Below are positions 1-8,043 of a DNA stretch of 64,000 nt, in pieces (position 1 is the first letter of the stretch; every line of letters begins with the position of its first letter). This stretch comes from Acidobacteriota bacterium (GTDB taxonomy: Bacteria > Acidobacteriota > Blastocatellia > Pyrinomonadales > Pyrinomonadaceae). Below the pieces are notes generated by a model. The model had not been told where the DNA came from and ran no database searches. It saw only the letters and a program-made list of their open reading frames with translations. The position numbers and the translations under genes were made by a program. The stretch lies in contig JADJOS010000001.1 of NCBI GenBank assembly GCA_016713675.1, positions 2,777,656-2,841,655 on the forward strand, read 5' to 3'.

Positions 1-1
1 G

Positions 2-553
2 CGCGAAGCTGAGAACGAGGTCGAATTGCTTCGTGAAGAGATCGATGCCCTCGAAAAAAGTGCATCGCAGACGGAACAGGCGATCGACAGCCTGTTGGTA
101 ACGATGCGTTCGGGAAGCCGCCGGTCGTCACCAAGTACTATGCGGATCGACGACGAGTACGAGATCAGCCAATCGACCGACAGGCCGCAGCCGTCTTTCG
201 AACGGCCTTCGCCGATCAACCGCGAAAGTGCCCGCAGCCACGGAACTGTCGCCTATCTCAGCCAACACCGCAGCGTTCCTTCGCGTTCGACCAACATGGA
301 GCCGCTCAGCTCGCGATTCAGCGACCGCACCATTACGCAGGCTTGCACGTTGCTTCTTCGCGAAGCCGGCCGACCGCTCCACGTCAATGAATTGTATAAT
401 CTGCTGATTTCCGGCGGGATGAAATTCAAGGGTAATAATCCTACGATCTCAGTGGCTGTTTCACTTAGTCGAAATAAGCGCTTTCGAAAGGTCGATCCCG
501 GTACTTTTGACCTGGATATGCGGGATGTCGGTCAAAGTCGGTATATTGCCTAA
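2..553 (+). CDS. Coiled-coil protein with C-terminal HARE-HTH-like domain (5' partial)
   Basis: The reading frame is open from the first bases of the window, so the true start lies upstream. The visible N-terminal part is acidic and heptad-like (REAENEVELLREEIDALEKS), consistent with a coiled coil. A Ser/Pro/Arg-rich linker follows. The last ~60 residues (from TQACTLLLREAGRPLHVNEL to the end) resemble the winged-helix HARE-HTH (HB1/ASXL) domain, which in known proteins is a putative DNA-binding or regulatory module. The target is unknown. A hairpin lies just after the stop. The domain call comes from motif memory and has not been searched. Confidence 0.6.
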   Translation, partial: REAENEVELLREEIDALEKSASQTEQAIDSLLVTMRSGSRRSSPSTMRIDDEYEISQSTDRPQPSFERPSPINRESARSHGTVAYLSQHRSVPSRSTNMEPLSSRFSDRTITQACTLLLREAGRPLHVNELYNLLISGGMKFKGNNPTISVAVSLSRNKRFRKVDPGTFDLDMRDVGQSRYIA

Positions 554-577
554 AAGGTTTTTGAAAATGGACACTTA

Positions 578-606
578 GCCCGATATTTGTTTTTCGAATA
601 TCGGGC
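578..606 (+). terminator. Rho-independent-type hairpin after the HARE-HTH gene
   Basis: Perfect 10-bp inverted repeat, GCCCGATATT / AATATCGGGC, with a 9-base loop. It lies 25 bp after the upstream stop codon and is followed by a weak T stretch (CCTTTCACTT). The position supports termination, but the poor T-tract lowers certainty. Confidence 0.6.
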
Positions 607-687
607 CTTTCACTTGCAATTCAGATCAAAAAGGTCTATCTATATAGATTGATTTTCTCGCGATTAAATCTGTTTCCGGAGACACTA

Positions 688-2772
688 ATGATTCAAACAT
701 TTCTACGAGCGTGCCGCATACCTTTTGCGCTCGCCGCCGGCATTATTGCCTTGTCCGCGTTTGCTGCTCAGGCCGATGCCCAATTGCCGATGCGGCTGCG
801 GGCCCAGATCCAGCCGGCTTGTGCGACCACATCAGCTTTGAAATTCGCTGATATTTACGCGGACGGAAATATAGCCGTAATGGGAAGCTATAATTGCCGC
901 GGAGTGTTTATTTTTAACATTTCAAATCCTGACGCCCCTGTGCTAGCGTCTTGGTACAATCCGGGAGCTAACTTACAGTTTCTTGAGGCGATCGTGATTG
1001 GAAACCGCGGTTATTTCGGAACAGGTAACACGGGCGGCGTTCATATCGTCGATCTGACCAATCCCGCGAGCCCACAGCTGCTCGGGATCGTAAATTCGAC
1101 CAACGGCGGCGGGCATAACACCATCCATGAAATGATGGTGTTCGACCAGGGCGGACAGCGTTATCTGCTGGAGAATTCAAATTCGACCGGCACCGGAACA
1201 GCCCGCGACTTGAGGATCATCAATGTTACCAACCCTGCGGCTGCCGTCTTGAAATGGAGTTTTCAATCCAGCGACGGCGGTTGGGTTCACGCGATGCACA
1301 TCCGTGGCAATCGTTTGTTTTTGTCCGGATTCGTAAGCAGCACGCGAGTTGATATTTACGATATGTCGACATTGGCTTCGCAAGCACCTGTACTTCTTGG
1401 TTCAGTCGCAGTCGGATTCAATTCAAATCACAGTGCGTGGACAAGCGAAGACGGGAACTACCTCTATAGTGCACGGGAGATCGGTGATAGTGCTTCGGCA
1501 AATCCCGGCGATATTCGCGTATTTGACGTTACGAATCCGGGATCCGCATTTTTGGTGAAACGGGTTTCAATGAACGACCTCGGCATCGTTGCGGTGACGC
1601 CTCATAATCCAGTCGTGATGGGAAACAAGCTGTATGTTGCATGGTATCAGGCAGGCACGTTGGTCTTTGACATAACCGATCCATCCGATCCGGTATTAGC
1701 GGGGCGTTATGATACGTGGCCTGCTCAGTTTACTGAGGAAGATCTCCGTGAGGTCCAACAAGCGAATTCGAATATTGATCGGGCCGACATGATGTGCGGC
1801 ACAAATTTGCGTAACGGCCAGCAGATCGCCGGGTACAACGGTAACTGGGCTGTGTTTCCGTTTCTCGGCGAAAACAAAGTGCTTCTTGGCGACCTTTCAA
1901 CCGGGCTCTATGTCATCGATATAACGTCGAAAAACAATATTGCCGATTTTGACGGCGATAAGAAGACCGATTTTTCTGCATTCACGCCGGCAACCGGAAT
2001 GTGGAACATCGAGAATAGTTCAAATTCGTCGGCGTCGCAGACCAATTTTGGTTTTGCTACGGACAAACTCACTCCGGGCGATTATGATGGTGACGGACGA
2101 GCTGATATGGCTATCTTCCGTCCGTCGACAGGAACGTGGTGGATCCGCCGAAGCAGCAATCCCGGAAACTTCCTTGCGGTAAATTTTGGCATTAGTACTG
2201 ATATTCCCGTTCCCGGAGATTACGATGGTGATGGCAAGACGGACGTGGCTGTATTCAGGCCGTCAACCGGCGTTTGGTACATTCAGCAAAGCACCGCAGG
2301 CATTCGCATTGAGGGCTGGGGCTTAAGCACCGACAAGGCATTCACCGGCGACTATGACGGCGACGGTAAAGCAGATCTTGCGATCTATAGGCCATCGACG
2401 GGTGTTTGGTACATTAAACAAAGCTCGAACGGCTCGGCACTGATCACGCCGTTCGGTTTGCCTACCGATCGCCCTGTATCGACCGATTTCGACGGCGACG
2501 GCAGATCGGACATAGCGGTGTACCGTCCAAGTGAAGGGAACTGGTATTATCTTAAATCCGGTTCGAGCAATTCGTTTGCGGTCGTTCGGTTCGGAATTGC
2601 CGAAGATATCCCTGTCCCGGCTGATTATGATGGAGACGGAAAGGCAGACATTGCTGTATTCAGGCCAAGCTCAAATGCCTGGTATCGGTTGAACAGCACC
2701 AACGGAAGCTTTAGCGTTCGTGTTTTTGGCTCGGGCGGCGACGCTCCGATACCCGCATCGATCCAACCGTAA
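688..2772 (+). CDS. Secreted LVIVD-repeat / FG-GAP (VCBS-like) repeat protein
   Basis: Protein of 694 aa starting at ATG 688, chosen because GGAG lies 6 nt upstream. An in-frame TTG at 649 would add 13 residues. The N-terminus is a signal peptide (hydrophobic stretch ending near AQADAQ). Residues ~30-410 contain beta-propeller-like repeats with phrases such as VHIVDLTNPASPQLLG and LRIINVTNPA, typical of LVIVD repeats. The C-terminal ~280 residues hold six FG-GAP/VCBS-like repeats with a DxDGDGxxD Ca2+-binding-type core. It is probably a surface or extracellular structural/adhesive protein with no obvious catalytic site. It appears monocistronic, bounded by a hairpin on each side. Confidence 0.75.
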   Translation: MIQTFLRACRIPFALAAGIIALSAFAAQADAQLPMRLRAQIQPACATTSALKFADIYADGNIAVMGSYNCRGVFIFNISNPDAPVLASWYNPGANLQFLEAIVIGNRGYFGTGNTGGVHIVDLTNPASPQLLGIVNSTNGGGHNTIHEMMVFDQGGQRYLLENSNSTGTGTARDLRIINVTNPAAAVLKWSFQSSDGGWVHAMHIRGNRLFLSGFVSSTRVDIYDMSTLASQAPVLLGSVAVGFNSNHSAWTSEDGNYLYSAREIGDSASANPGDIRVFDVTNPGSAFLVKRVSMNDLGIVAVTPHNPVVMGNKLYVAWYQAGTLVFDITDPSDPVLAGRYDTWPAQFTEEDLREVQQANSNIDRADMMCGTNLRNGQQIAGYNGNWAVFPFLGENKVLLGDLSTGLYVIDITSKNNIADFDGDKKTDFSAFTPATGMWNIENSSNSSASQTNFGFATDKLTPGDYDGDGRADMAIFRPSTGTWWIRRSSNPGNFLAVNFGISTDIPVPGDYDGDGKTDVAVFRPSTGVWYIQQSTAGIRIEGWGLSTDKAFTGDYDGDGKADLAIYRPSTGVWYIKQSSNGSALITPFGLPTDRPVSTDFDGDGRSDIAVYRPSEGNWYYLKSGSSNSFAVVRFGIAEDIPVPADYDGDGKADIAVFRPSSNAWYRLNSTNGSFSVRVFGSGGDAPIPASIQP
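1945..2757 (+). repeat. Six in-gene FG-GAP tandem repeats of 44-46 codons
   Basis: Degenerate coding repeats begin with the DxDGD codons at 1945, 2080, 2218, 2350, 2485 and 2623, spaced 135, 138, 132, 135 and 138 bp. Each unit encodes roughly DYDGDGKADIAVFRPS followed by xGxWYI. The DxDGDG loop is the known Ca2+-binding element of FG-GAP/VCBS blades. The first copy is the most diverged (DFDGDKKTD). Confidence 0.8.
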
Positions 2773-2795
2773 TATCAACTGAAATTGACCTTAAT

Positions 2796-2833
2796 GCCCG
2801 AAGTTGAGCAAACAGCTTGACTTTGGGCTTTTT
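2796..2833 (+). terminator. Rho-independent terminator
   Basis: A 14-bp stem with three G-T wobbles (GCCCGAAGTTGAGC / GCTTGACTTTGGGC), loop AAACA, immediately followed by TTTTTGTTT. It separates the FG-GAP gene from the FHA-PrsW gene. Confidence 0.8.
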
Positions 2834-2838
2834 GTTTC

Positions 2839-2844
2839 TATTAT
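2839..2844 (+). promoter_or_regulatory. Candidate -10 box, possibly leaderless
   Basis: TATTAT ends 6 nt before the ATG of the FHA-PrsW gene, and no Shine-Dalgarno sequence lies between. A start site 7-8 nt downstream of a -10 box would fall on the ATG, so the message could be leaderless. There is no clear -35. This is pattern-based only. Confidence 0.3.
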
Positions 2845-2850
2845 TGCAGT

Positions 2851-4455
2851 ATGAAATTGCATCTGACGATAAACGGCGGATCTCTCTCCGGGCAAAGATT
2901 CGAGCTCGAAAGCGGTTTTCTTTCGGTCGGACGAGCAGAAACCTGCAGCATTCGATTTGATCCTCTTTCGGAGAGGATCGCCTCAAAGCAGCACGCGTTC
3001 ATAGAAACAAAAGCCGACGGTTTTTACGTCACTGACAACCAGAGTACCAATGGTACATTTTTGAACGGCAATTCCGTAACAACAGCTAAGCTAACCAATG
3101 GCGATCTGATCCAGTTTGGTAAGAACGGCGTGACGGCAAATGTCGCAATTGACGGCGAGGTCTTGACGCAGGTTGCCATGCCGAAAGAAGAGTTCCGTCA
3201 GGCCCAGATCGAACAATTCAATCAGCTCGCCCGCAGCGAACCTGTAAGTATTCAATCTTCGCTTGCCAATTTTGGACTCGGTGCCACCGCGGTCAAACCC
3301 GAACCTGACAAAACGGGAAAATATATTGGCATCGGTATCACACTTGTTGTGATCACGTTCCTGATGGCGATCGTCGCATTGCTGATGTTTGTTACGGTCG
3401 GCGTTGTGCCGGCTGTAATTGCTACTTTCATTGCGTTCATACCGGCAGCCATTTATGTGATCCCACTGATCTGGCTCGACCGCTACGATCCTGAACCTCT
3501 TTGGCTGCTCGCTCTTGCATTTGCTTGGGGAGCTCTCGTTGCCGTAGTGGTGTCGTTCGTCATTAACACTGTGCTCGGCACCGCGGCCAGTATCATATAT
3601 TCGCCCGAAGCAGGTGAAGCGGTTGGAAGTGTAATGTCGGCACCCATTTTTGAAGAAGGTTCAAAGGGCCTCGGTGTGTTGATCCTGCTGATCTTTTTCC
3701 GCAAGTATTTCGACGATATTCTCGATGGGATCGTTTTCGCGGGAGTGATCGCCTTGGGTTTTGCCACGGTCGAGAATGTTCTCTATTACGGCCGGGCACT
3801 CGGCCAGGGCGGCCCGGTCGCACTTGTTATTACATTTTTGCTTCGCGGGATACTCTCGCCATTTGCGCATGTGACGTTTACCGCGATGACCGGCATAGGC
3901 TGCGGCATAGCCCGCGAATCGCATAAAACTTGGGTCAAGGTCGTGGCTCCGTTCTTAGGATATTGCGTCGCAGTTGGACTGCATGCGACGTGGAACGGCC
4001 TTGCCGGTTACAGTGCGGATCTATTCGACAAATTCGGCATAGGCGTCTGCTCACAGCTTGGCCAGCCCGGCATTGTCGGACTTTGCTCATTCCTTATTTG
4101 TTACGCCGTATTACAGATACCGCTGTTTTGTTTCTTTGTTGGATTTTCGATCAATATTATGCGGCGGCAGAATAAGATCCTGACCGAAATGCTAGCGATC
4201 GATATAGCCCGCGGGCTCATTTCGCAAGAACTCGCGACTACGGCAACTTCGGCGTTCAAGAGTTCGGGTTGGCTGATAAGCGGACTGTTTTCGGGCAAAT
4301 ACAAGGCCCGAAGCCGTTACCTGCGCGCCGTCGGAAAACTTGGCCTGAGCTATTGGCATATTCAGCGGGCGACGGCCGCTCACGGACAGACCGGCAGCTT
4401 CCAGCAAAACCCGATACTGCGGGAAGAAGTTCTAAAATGGCGTGATCAGGTTTGA
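2851..4455 (+). CDS. FHA domain fused to PrsW-family intramembrane metalloprotease
   Basis: Protein of 534 aa. Residues ~1-95 form an FHA domain (GR near residue 28, SKQHA, NGTFLNG), a phosphothreonine-peptide reader. After a linker, several membrane segments carry PrsW-family signatures: E268-E269-x-x-K272, a further Glu in ATVEN (E308), and two His in membrane segments (H340 in HVTFTAM, H378 in LHATW). PrsW proteases cleave membrane proteins; in Bacillus subtilis PrsW degrades the anti-sigma factor RsiW. The fusion suggests proteolysis gated by Ser/Thr phosphorylation, and kinases lie directly downstream. The substrate is unknown. No Shine-Dalgarno is seen. Confidence 0.8.
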   Translation: MKLHLTINGGSLSGQRFELESGFLSVGRAETCSIRFDPLSERIASKQHAFIETKADGFYVTDNQSTNGTFLNGNSVTTAKLTNGDLIQFGKNGVTANVAIDGEVLTQVAMPKEEFRQAQIEQFNQLARSEPVSIQSSLANFGLGATAVKPEPDKTGKYIGIGITLVVITFLMAIVALLMFVTVGVVPAVIATFIAFIPAAIYVIPLIWLDRYDPEPLWLLALAFAWGALVAVVVSFVINTVLGTAASIIYSPEAGEAVGSVMSAPIFEEGSKGLGVLILLIFFRKYFDDILDGIVFAGVIALGFATVENVLYYGRALGQGGPVALVITFLLRGILSPFAHVTFTAMTGIGCGIARESHKTWVKVVAPFLGYCVAVGLHATWNGLAGYSADLFDKFGIGVCSQLGQPGIVGLCSFLICYAVLQIPLFCFFVGFSINIMRRQNKILTEMLAIDIARGLISQELATTATSAFKSSGWLISGLFSGKYKARSRYLRAVGKLGLSYWHIQRATAAHGQTGSFQQNPILREEVLKWRDQV

Positions 4456-4486
4456 GCTAACTTGATCGGTCGAATTCACATAATAA

Positions 4487-4517
4487 AAATGAGGTTACCA
4501 AAGTGGCAACCTCATTT
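4487..4517. terminator. Bidirectional terminator between FHA-PrsW gene and tRNA-Lys
   Basis: A 10-bp perfect stem (AAATGAGGTT / AACCTCATTT). On the minus strand it is followed by a T-rich run (the complement of TAATAAAAA), giving a good terminator for the tRNA. On the plus strand the trailing TTTCTATTT could end the protease transcript. Confidence 0.7.
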
Positions 4518-4527
4518 CTATTTGAAC

Positions 4528-4603
4528 TGGTAGGCCGTGCAGGGATTGAACCTGCGACCCACGGATTAAGAGTCCGTTGCTCTACCAACTGAGCTAACGA
4601 CCC
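4528..4603 (-). tRNA. tRNA-Lys (anticodon CUU)
   Basis: The reverse strand folds as a full cloverleaf: acceptor GGGTCGT/ACGGCCT, D-arm GCTC..GAGC, anticodon stem ACGGA/TCCGT with loop CTCTTAA (anticodon CTT at positions 34-36), variable GGGTC, T-arm GCAGG TTCAATC CCTGC, discriminator A. The 3' CCA is encoded in the DNA. Length is 76 nt including CCA. It decodes AAG. Confidence 0.95.
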
Positions 4604-4705
4604 AGAGCAAACGAAAGTATAGCAAAAACTATTTCAAAGTCCAAAATTCGCAACTTTTATTAGAATCACGCGTTCTCATTTGGTTAATTATGCGTCAGCA
4701 TTCAG

Positions 4706-4711
4706 TATAAT
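4706..4711 (+). promoter_or_regulatory. Consensus -10 box TATAAT, candidate leaderless promoter
   Basis: A perfect TATAAT lies 7 nt before the chosen ATG of the zinc-ribbon kinase, so transcription would begin at or next to the start codon. No Shine-Dalgarno is present. A TTGGTT sits 20 nt upstream as a poor -35. Confidence 0.4.
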
Positions 4712-4718
4712 TATCGAG

Positions 4719-6338
4719 ATGAGAGAATGTCCGAAATGTGAGCTTTGTTACCCTGACGAGATACTGGCCTGTCCAGGCGATCAAACGGCGACAAAGCACT
4801 CTTTGCCCGGAAGCCAGGTCCTGGCCGGGCGTTACCTGCTCGAGAGCCGGCTCGGCCGCGGTGCGATGGGACAGGTCTATCTCGCAAAGGACACAAAGTT
4901 CGCAACAAAAAAGCTTGCCGTCAAGACCGTTCGTCAGGATCTGTTGAGCAGCGAGGACCTGCAGGAAGGCGAAGCGATCGCACGGTTCGAACGCGAGGCT
5001 CAGGCCGCCGCGTCGATCCAGCATCCGAATACAGTGAGCGTCAGTGACTTTGGGGAAACCCCGGAGGGCATTTTCTACCTTGTGATGGAATACGTCGAGG
5101 GCGAGACGCTGCACAAGCTACTCCGCCGCGAGGGAACTTTGCCGGTAAAGCGAGCAGTCAGGTTGCTTCGGCAGATCGCTGACGGCGTTGATGCTGCACA
5201 CGACCTCAATATCCTCCACCGCGATCTCAAGCCCGCCAATATTTTCATCATGCAAAAGGGTAAGGGTGGCGACGGTTTTGTAAAGGTCGGGGACTTTGGC
5301 CTCGCAAAGATCGTGAATCAAACCGTTACTGACGCTACGTCAAACGCGACGCCATCGTCACGCGGTATCATTGGCACGCCCGAATTCATGTCACCCGAAC
5401 AAATGCAGCCCGAGGTCGGAGTAGATAAGCGTGCGGATCTTTACGCTCTCGGTACTATCGCTTACCTTATGCTCGGCGGCAAAACGCCGTTCACAGGCGA
5501 TCTTATGCAGCTTGTTATGCAGAAGATCATGCATAAGCCGGCACCGCTTTCGTCACTCCGATCCGATGTGCCGGCCGATGTCGATCGAATTGTAATGCGT
5601 TCGCTTGAGATCGACCCGAAAGATCGCCCCGATACGGTGGCAGAATGGATCGCCGAACTAGAAGAAGCTGCCGATGACATAAGCGAAAACAAGCGATCCG
5701 GAGGTTCGCGTCTGGTTGTGATGGCTCCTAATGGCTCGGAGGTCTATGTCAACGACGAGCGAAAGGCGAGCGTTGGAAGCTCGGGCCGCGTGGTATTGTC
5801 CGACATACCCGTCGGACAGCATATTCTGAGGGTGTCAAAGGCCGGTGAGCGTGATGACGAACGGTTGATCGAGATTCAGGCGGGCGGCAACGAACAGGTC
5901 ATACAAGCTCAATTGAGGACGCTTCATGGTTCGTCGAGTCAGCCGTCCTCATCCCAGGGGAGCAGTAGCGGATCGCCGGCATCGAGTCTGATGCCCGCAA
6001 TTGTTGCGTGCTCGAACTGTAATTCCCGATTCGCCGACGGTGTCAAATTTTGCGGAAGATGCGGCGGCGGATCGTTCATTATCGTTAGCCCGGGCGATAC
6101 ACAGTCGAGCTTTCCGTGTCCGCGATGTTCAGCCCGTTTGCCTGAATTTTCGCGATTCTGCGGACGCTGCGGCCTCAATATTACACCTGCAATGATACCT
6201 GCCTCGCGGCCTGCGGTGGGCTTTACCTCACAGTTTCAGCCGTCAAGCCCCACGCAGGCCGAACGCCTTTGCCGGCGCTGCGGCAGTGATTATCCCGCAC
6301 ACATAAAATTCTGCGGAAAGTGCGGAATTTCGCTCTGA
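4719..6338 (+). CDS. Ser/Thr protein kinase with N- and C-terminal zinc ribbons and PEGA-like domain
   Basis: Protein of 539 aa. ATG 4719 was chosen because the resulting N-terminus (MRECPKC) aligns with those of two downstream proteins. An in-frame TTG 13 codons earlier lacks support. Order: Cys motif (C4, C7, C18); Hanks-type kinase with glycine loop LGRGAMGQVY, K69, HRDLKPAN (catalytic D169) and DFG (D192); a PEGA-like beta domain at ~330-400 (VYVNDERKASV, PVGQHILRV); Ser-rich linker; three C-terminal zinc ribbons each with CxxC pairs (e.g. CSNC...CGRC). No transmembrane segment is seen, so it is probably cytosolic. The active-site residues appear intact. Confidence 0.88.
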   Translation: MRECPKCELCYPDEILACPGDQTATKHSLPGSQVLAGRYLLESRLGRGAMGQVYLAKDTKFATKKLAVKTVRQDLLSSEDLQEGEAIARFEREAQAAASIQHPNTVSVSDFGETPEGIFYLVMEYVEGETLHKLLRREGTLPVKRAVRLLRQIADGVDAAHDLNILHRDLKPANIFIMQKGKGGDGFVKVGDFGLAKIVNQTVTDATSNATPSSRGIIGTPEFMSPEQMQPEVGVDKRADLYALGTIAYLMLGGKTPFTGDLMQLVMQKIMHKPAPLSSLRSDVPADVDRIVMRSLEIDPKDRPDTVAEWIAELEEAADDISENKRSGGSRLVVMAPNGSEVYVNDERKASVGSSGRVVLSDIPVGQHILRVSKAGERDDERLIEIQAGGNEQVIQAQLRTLHGSSSQPSSSQGSSSGSPASSLMPAIVACSNCNSRFADGVKFCGRCGGGSFIIVSPGDTQSSFPCPRCSARLPEFSRFCGRCGLNITPAMIPASRPAVGFTSQFQPSSPTQAERLCRRCGSDYPAHIKFCGKCGISL

Positions 6339-6403
6339 TCTGCGAAATTTCGACTTGGAAATAATTTGTGCCCGAAAAAGTCGCGTTCGCGTCGATAAAT
6401 GCG

Positions 6404-6409
6404 TATAAT
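6404..6409 (+). promoter_or_regulatory. Candidate -10 box TATAAT
   Basis: TATAAT lies 47 nt before the ATG of the next gene, whose GAGG Shine-Dalgarno lies close to the start. This would give a leader of about 40 nt. No convincing -35 is visible. Confidence 0.4.
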
Positions 6410-6456
6410 ATCGGCAATCTGAATTGCGTTTCGAAATTTAACTGAGGACAACGAAG

Positions 6457-7461
6457 ATGAAAATTTGCCCCAAATGTCAAAAGACATATACCGACCAGAA
6501 TCTGAACTTTTGTCTCGATGACGGCACTGTTTTGACACAGGCTGGCGGCGACGCGATGCCTGAAACGGTGCTGTTAAATCAGCCCAGAGTAACCTCGCCG
6601 AGTCAATCGGCCCCAGGTTCCTTTCCGGGCCAGCAAGCCCAGCAACCTCAACAGCCGGGCTGGAACACTGCCCCTCAGCCATATTCGATGCAGCCGCCGG
6701 CAAAGTCGTCGAAGACCTGGATATGGGTGTTGTTGATTCTTGGTGTATTGGTTTTGGTCTGCGGCGGCGGCGGGCTCGGGGCTCTTATCTACATTGGCTC
6801 TCAAGCTGACAAGACTTCGAACTCTACGACGAACACGAACAACGCAAAGACATCGCCATCACCAACATTTGGCGACAAGAATCCGCCAACTAATTCCACG
6901 TCGACATCGACCCGTACAAATGTGAAAAAGGTTGACATTGAAAAATGGCTGAACCCCAATTCGCTTTATGCCGACTCGGAATACACCAACGGAGAATTGA
7001 TGCTCACATCTAAGCAGAAGAAATTCTATTACGTTCTCGCTGCTCCGGATGACAGTGATTTTAAGAGCGAAAATGCGGATATCTCAGTAACAGTGCGAAA
7101 CGTCGATGCGGCAGACTCGAGTCTCGGTTATGGACTCGTATTCCACAGCAACCCGACACCTCTGCAGCAGGGGTACGCTTTTCTGATAAACACGAAAACA
7201 AAGAAATACCACGTCGTAAATCACGTCCCCGGCGATGAGAAAAATGTTGTTAGCTGGACAAAGTCTGACGCTATCAAGGAAGGCAGCCAGGAGAATGTAC
7301 TGGAGGTTCGCGACATTTCAAAAGACAAGATCGACCTTTATATCAATGGGACACTCGTGACCTCGATCAAGAACGTTTACGGGTATGCCGGCGGTGTTGT
7401 TGGGCTTTATTCGGGCGACAAGGTAAAGGTCGGATTCAAGAACCTCGAGATCAGAAAATAG
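6457..7461 (+). CDS. Zinc-ribbon, single-pass membrane protein with C-terminal beta-sandwich-like domain
   Basis: Protein of 334 aa. The N-terminus has the C-x2-C-x11-C pattern (C4, C7, C19 in CPKCQKTYTDQNLNFC, then LDDG), shared with the flanking genes. A Pro/Gln-rich segment leads to one transmembrane helix at ~88-112 (WIWVLLILGVLVLVC). After a Thr/Ser/Asn-rich linker, residues ~155-334 look like a concanavalin/laminin-G-like fold (VTVRNVDAADSSLGYGLVFH, LYINGTLVTSI), as in DUF1080-type proteins. Predicted topology is a cytosolic zinc ribbon with an outer sensing or binding domain. No catalytic motif was recognised. GAGG lies upstream of the start. Confidence 0.7.
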   Translation: MKICPKCQKTYTDQNLNFCLDDGTVLTQAGGDAMPETVLLNQPRVTSPSQSAPGSFPGQQAQQPQQPGWNTAPQPYSMQPPAKSSKTWIWVLLILGVLVLVCGGGGLGALIYIGSQADKTSNSTTNTNNAKTSPSPTFGDKNPPTNSTSTSTRTNVKKVDIEKWLNPNSLYADSEYTNGELMLTSKQKKFYYVLAAPDDSDFKSENADISVTVRNVDAADSSLGYGLVFHSNPTPLQQGYAFLINTKTKKYHVVNHVPGDEKNVVSWTKSDAIKEGSQENVLEVRDISKDKIDLYINGTLVTSIKNVYGYAGGVVGLYSGDKVKVGFKNLEIRK

Positions 7462-7482
7462 CGGTTAGCGGCAGGATAACTT

Positions 7483-8001
7483 ATGAAGCAATGCCCAAGA
7501 TGTAGCAAAACCTACACTGACGAGAACCTTAACTTTTGTCTCGAGGACGGCGAGTTATTGCTGCAGATGGCTCCTCAGCCCGGTGCCTATCGAGACGATC
7601 CGCCCCCGACCGTGATAATGAATGAGGCTCGGGTCACAAATCCCGTCAGTTGGCAGCAGCCGTCCGCACCGCCGCCCGCCGTTTATCAGGGGCAGCAGAT
7701 GATGGGACAATATCCGATGTCGATGTCGCCGAACCAGACGCTCGCGATCGTTTCACTGTGTCTTGGGATCGGCAGCATTACGATCGGTTGGTGCTGCTAC
7801 ATTGGGGTCCTACTTTCGCCGGCGGCGTTGATCACTGGATTTATTGCCTTGTCCCAGATCAAGAAAGACCCTCAGGCGAACGGAGGCCGCGGCCTCGCGA
7901 TCGGCGGTATTGTCACCGGACTCGTTTACATCGCTATCGTTGTTCTTGTGGTAATACTATACGGTGCAGCAATATTCCTGAGTATTTTAGGAAATATGTA
8001 G
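7483..8001 (+). CDS. Zinc-ribbon membrane protein, DUF4190-like
   Basis: Protein of 172 aa. It starts with the same CPRC-x11-C motif (C4, C7, C19), then a Pro/Met-rich linker, then three to four hydrophobic segments with the DUF4190 look (NQTLAIVSLCLGIGSI, GRGLAIGGIVTGLVYIAIVV). AGGA lies 7 nt before the ATG. The gene begins 21 bp after its neighbour and is probably co-transcribed. The function of DUF4190 is unknown. The shared N-terminal domain suggests it interacts with the same partner as the upstream kinase and membrane protein. Confidence 0.72.
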   Translation: MKQCPRCSKTYTDENLNFCLEDGELLLQMAPQPGAYRDDPPPTVIMNEARVTNPVSWQQPSAPPPAVYQGQQMMGQYPMSMSPNQTLAIVSLCLGIGSITIGWCCYIGVLLSPAALITGFIALSQIKKDPQANGGRGLAIGGIVTGLVYIAIVVLVVILYGAAIFLSILGNM

Positions 8002-8043
8002 ACTTAGGGCATGCCCTTTGTGAGAATCAATTAGCTTTTAATA

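Noticed and set aside
8006..8017. 12-bp palindrome AGGGCATGCCCT before the FHA-kinase
   Set aside because: Palindromes of this length are expected several times in 64 kb by chance, and nothing else supports an operator.
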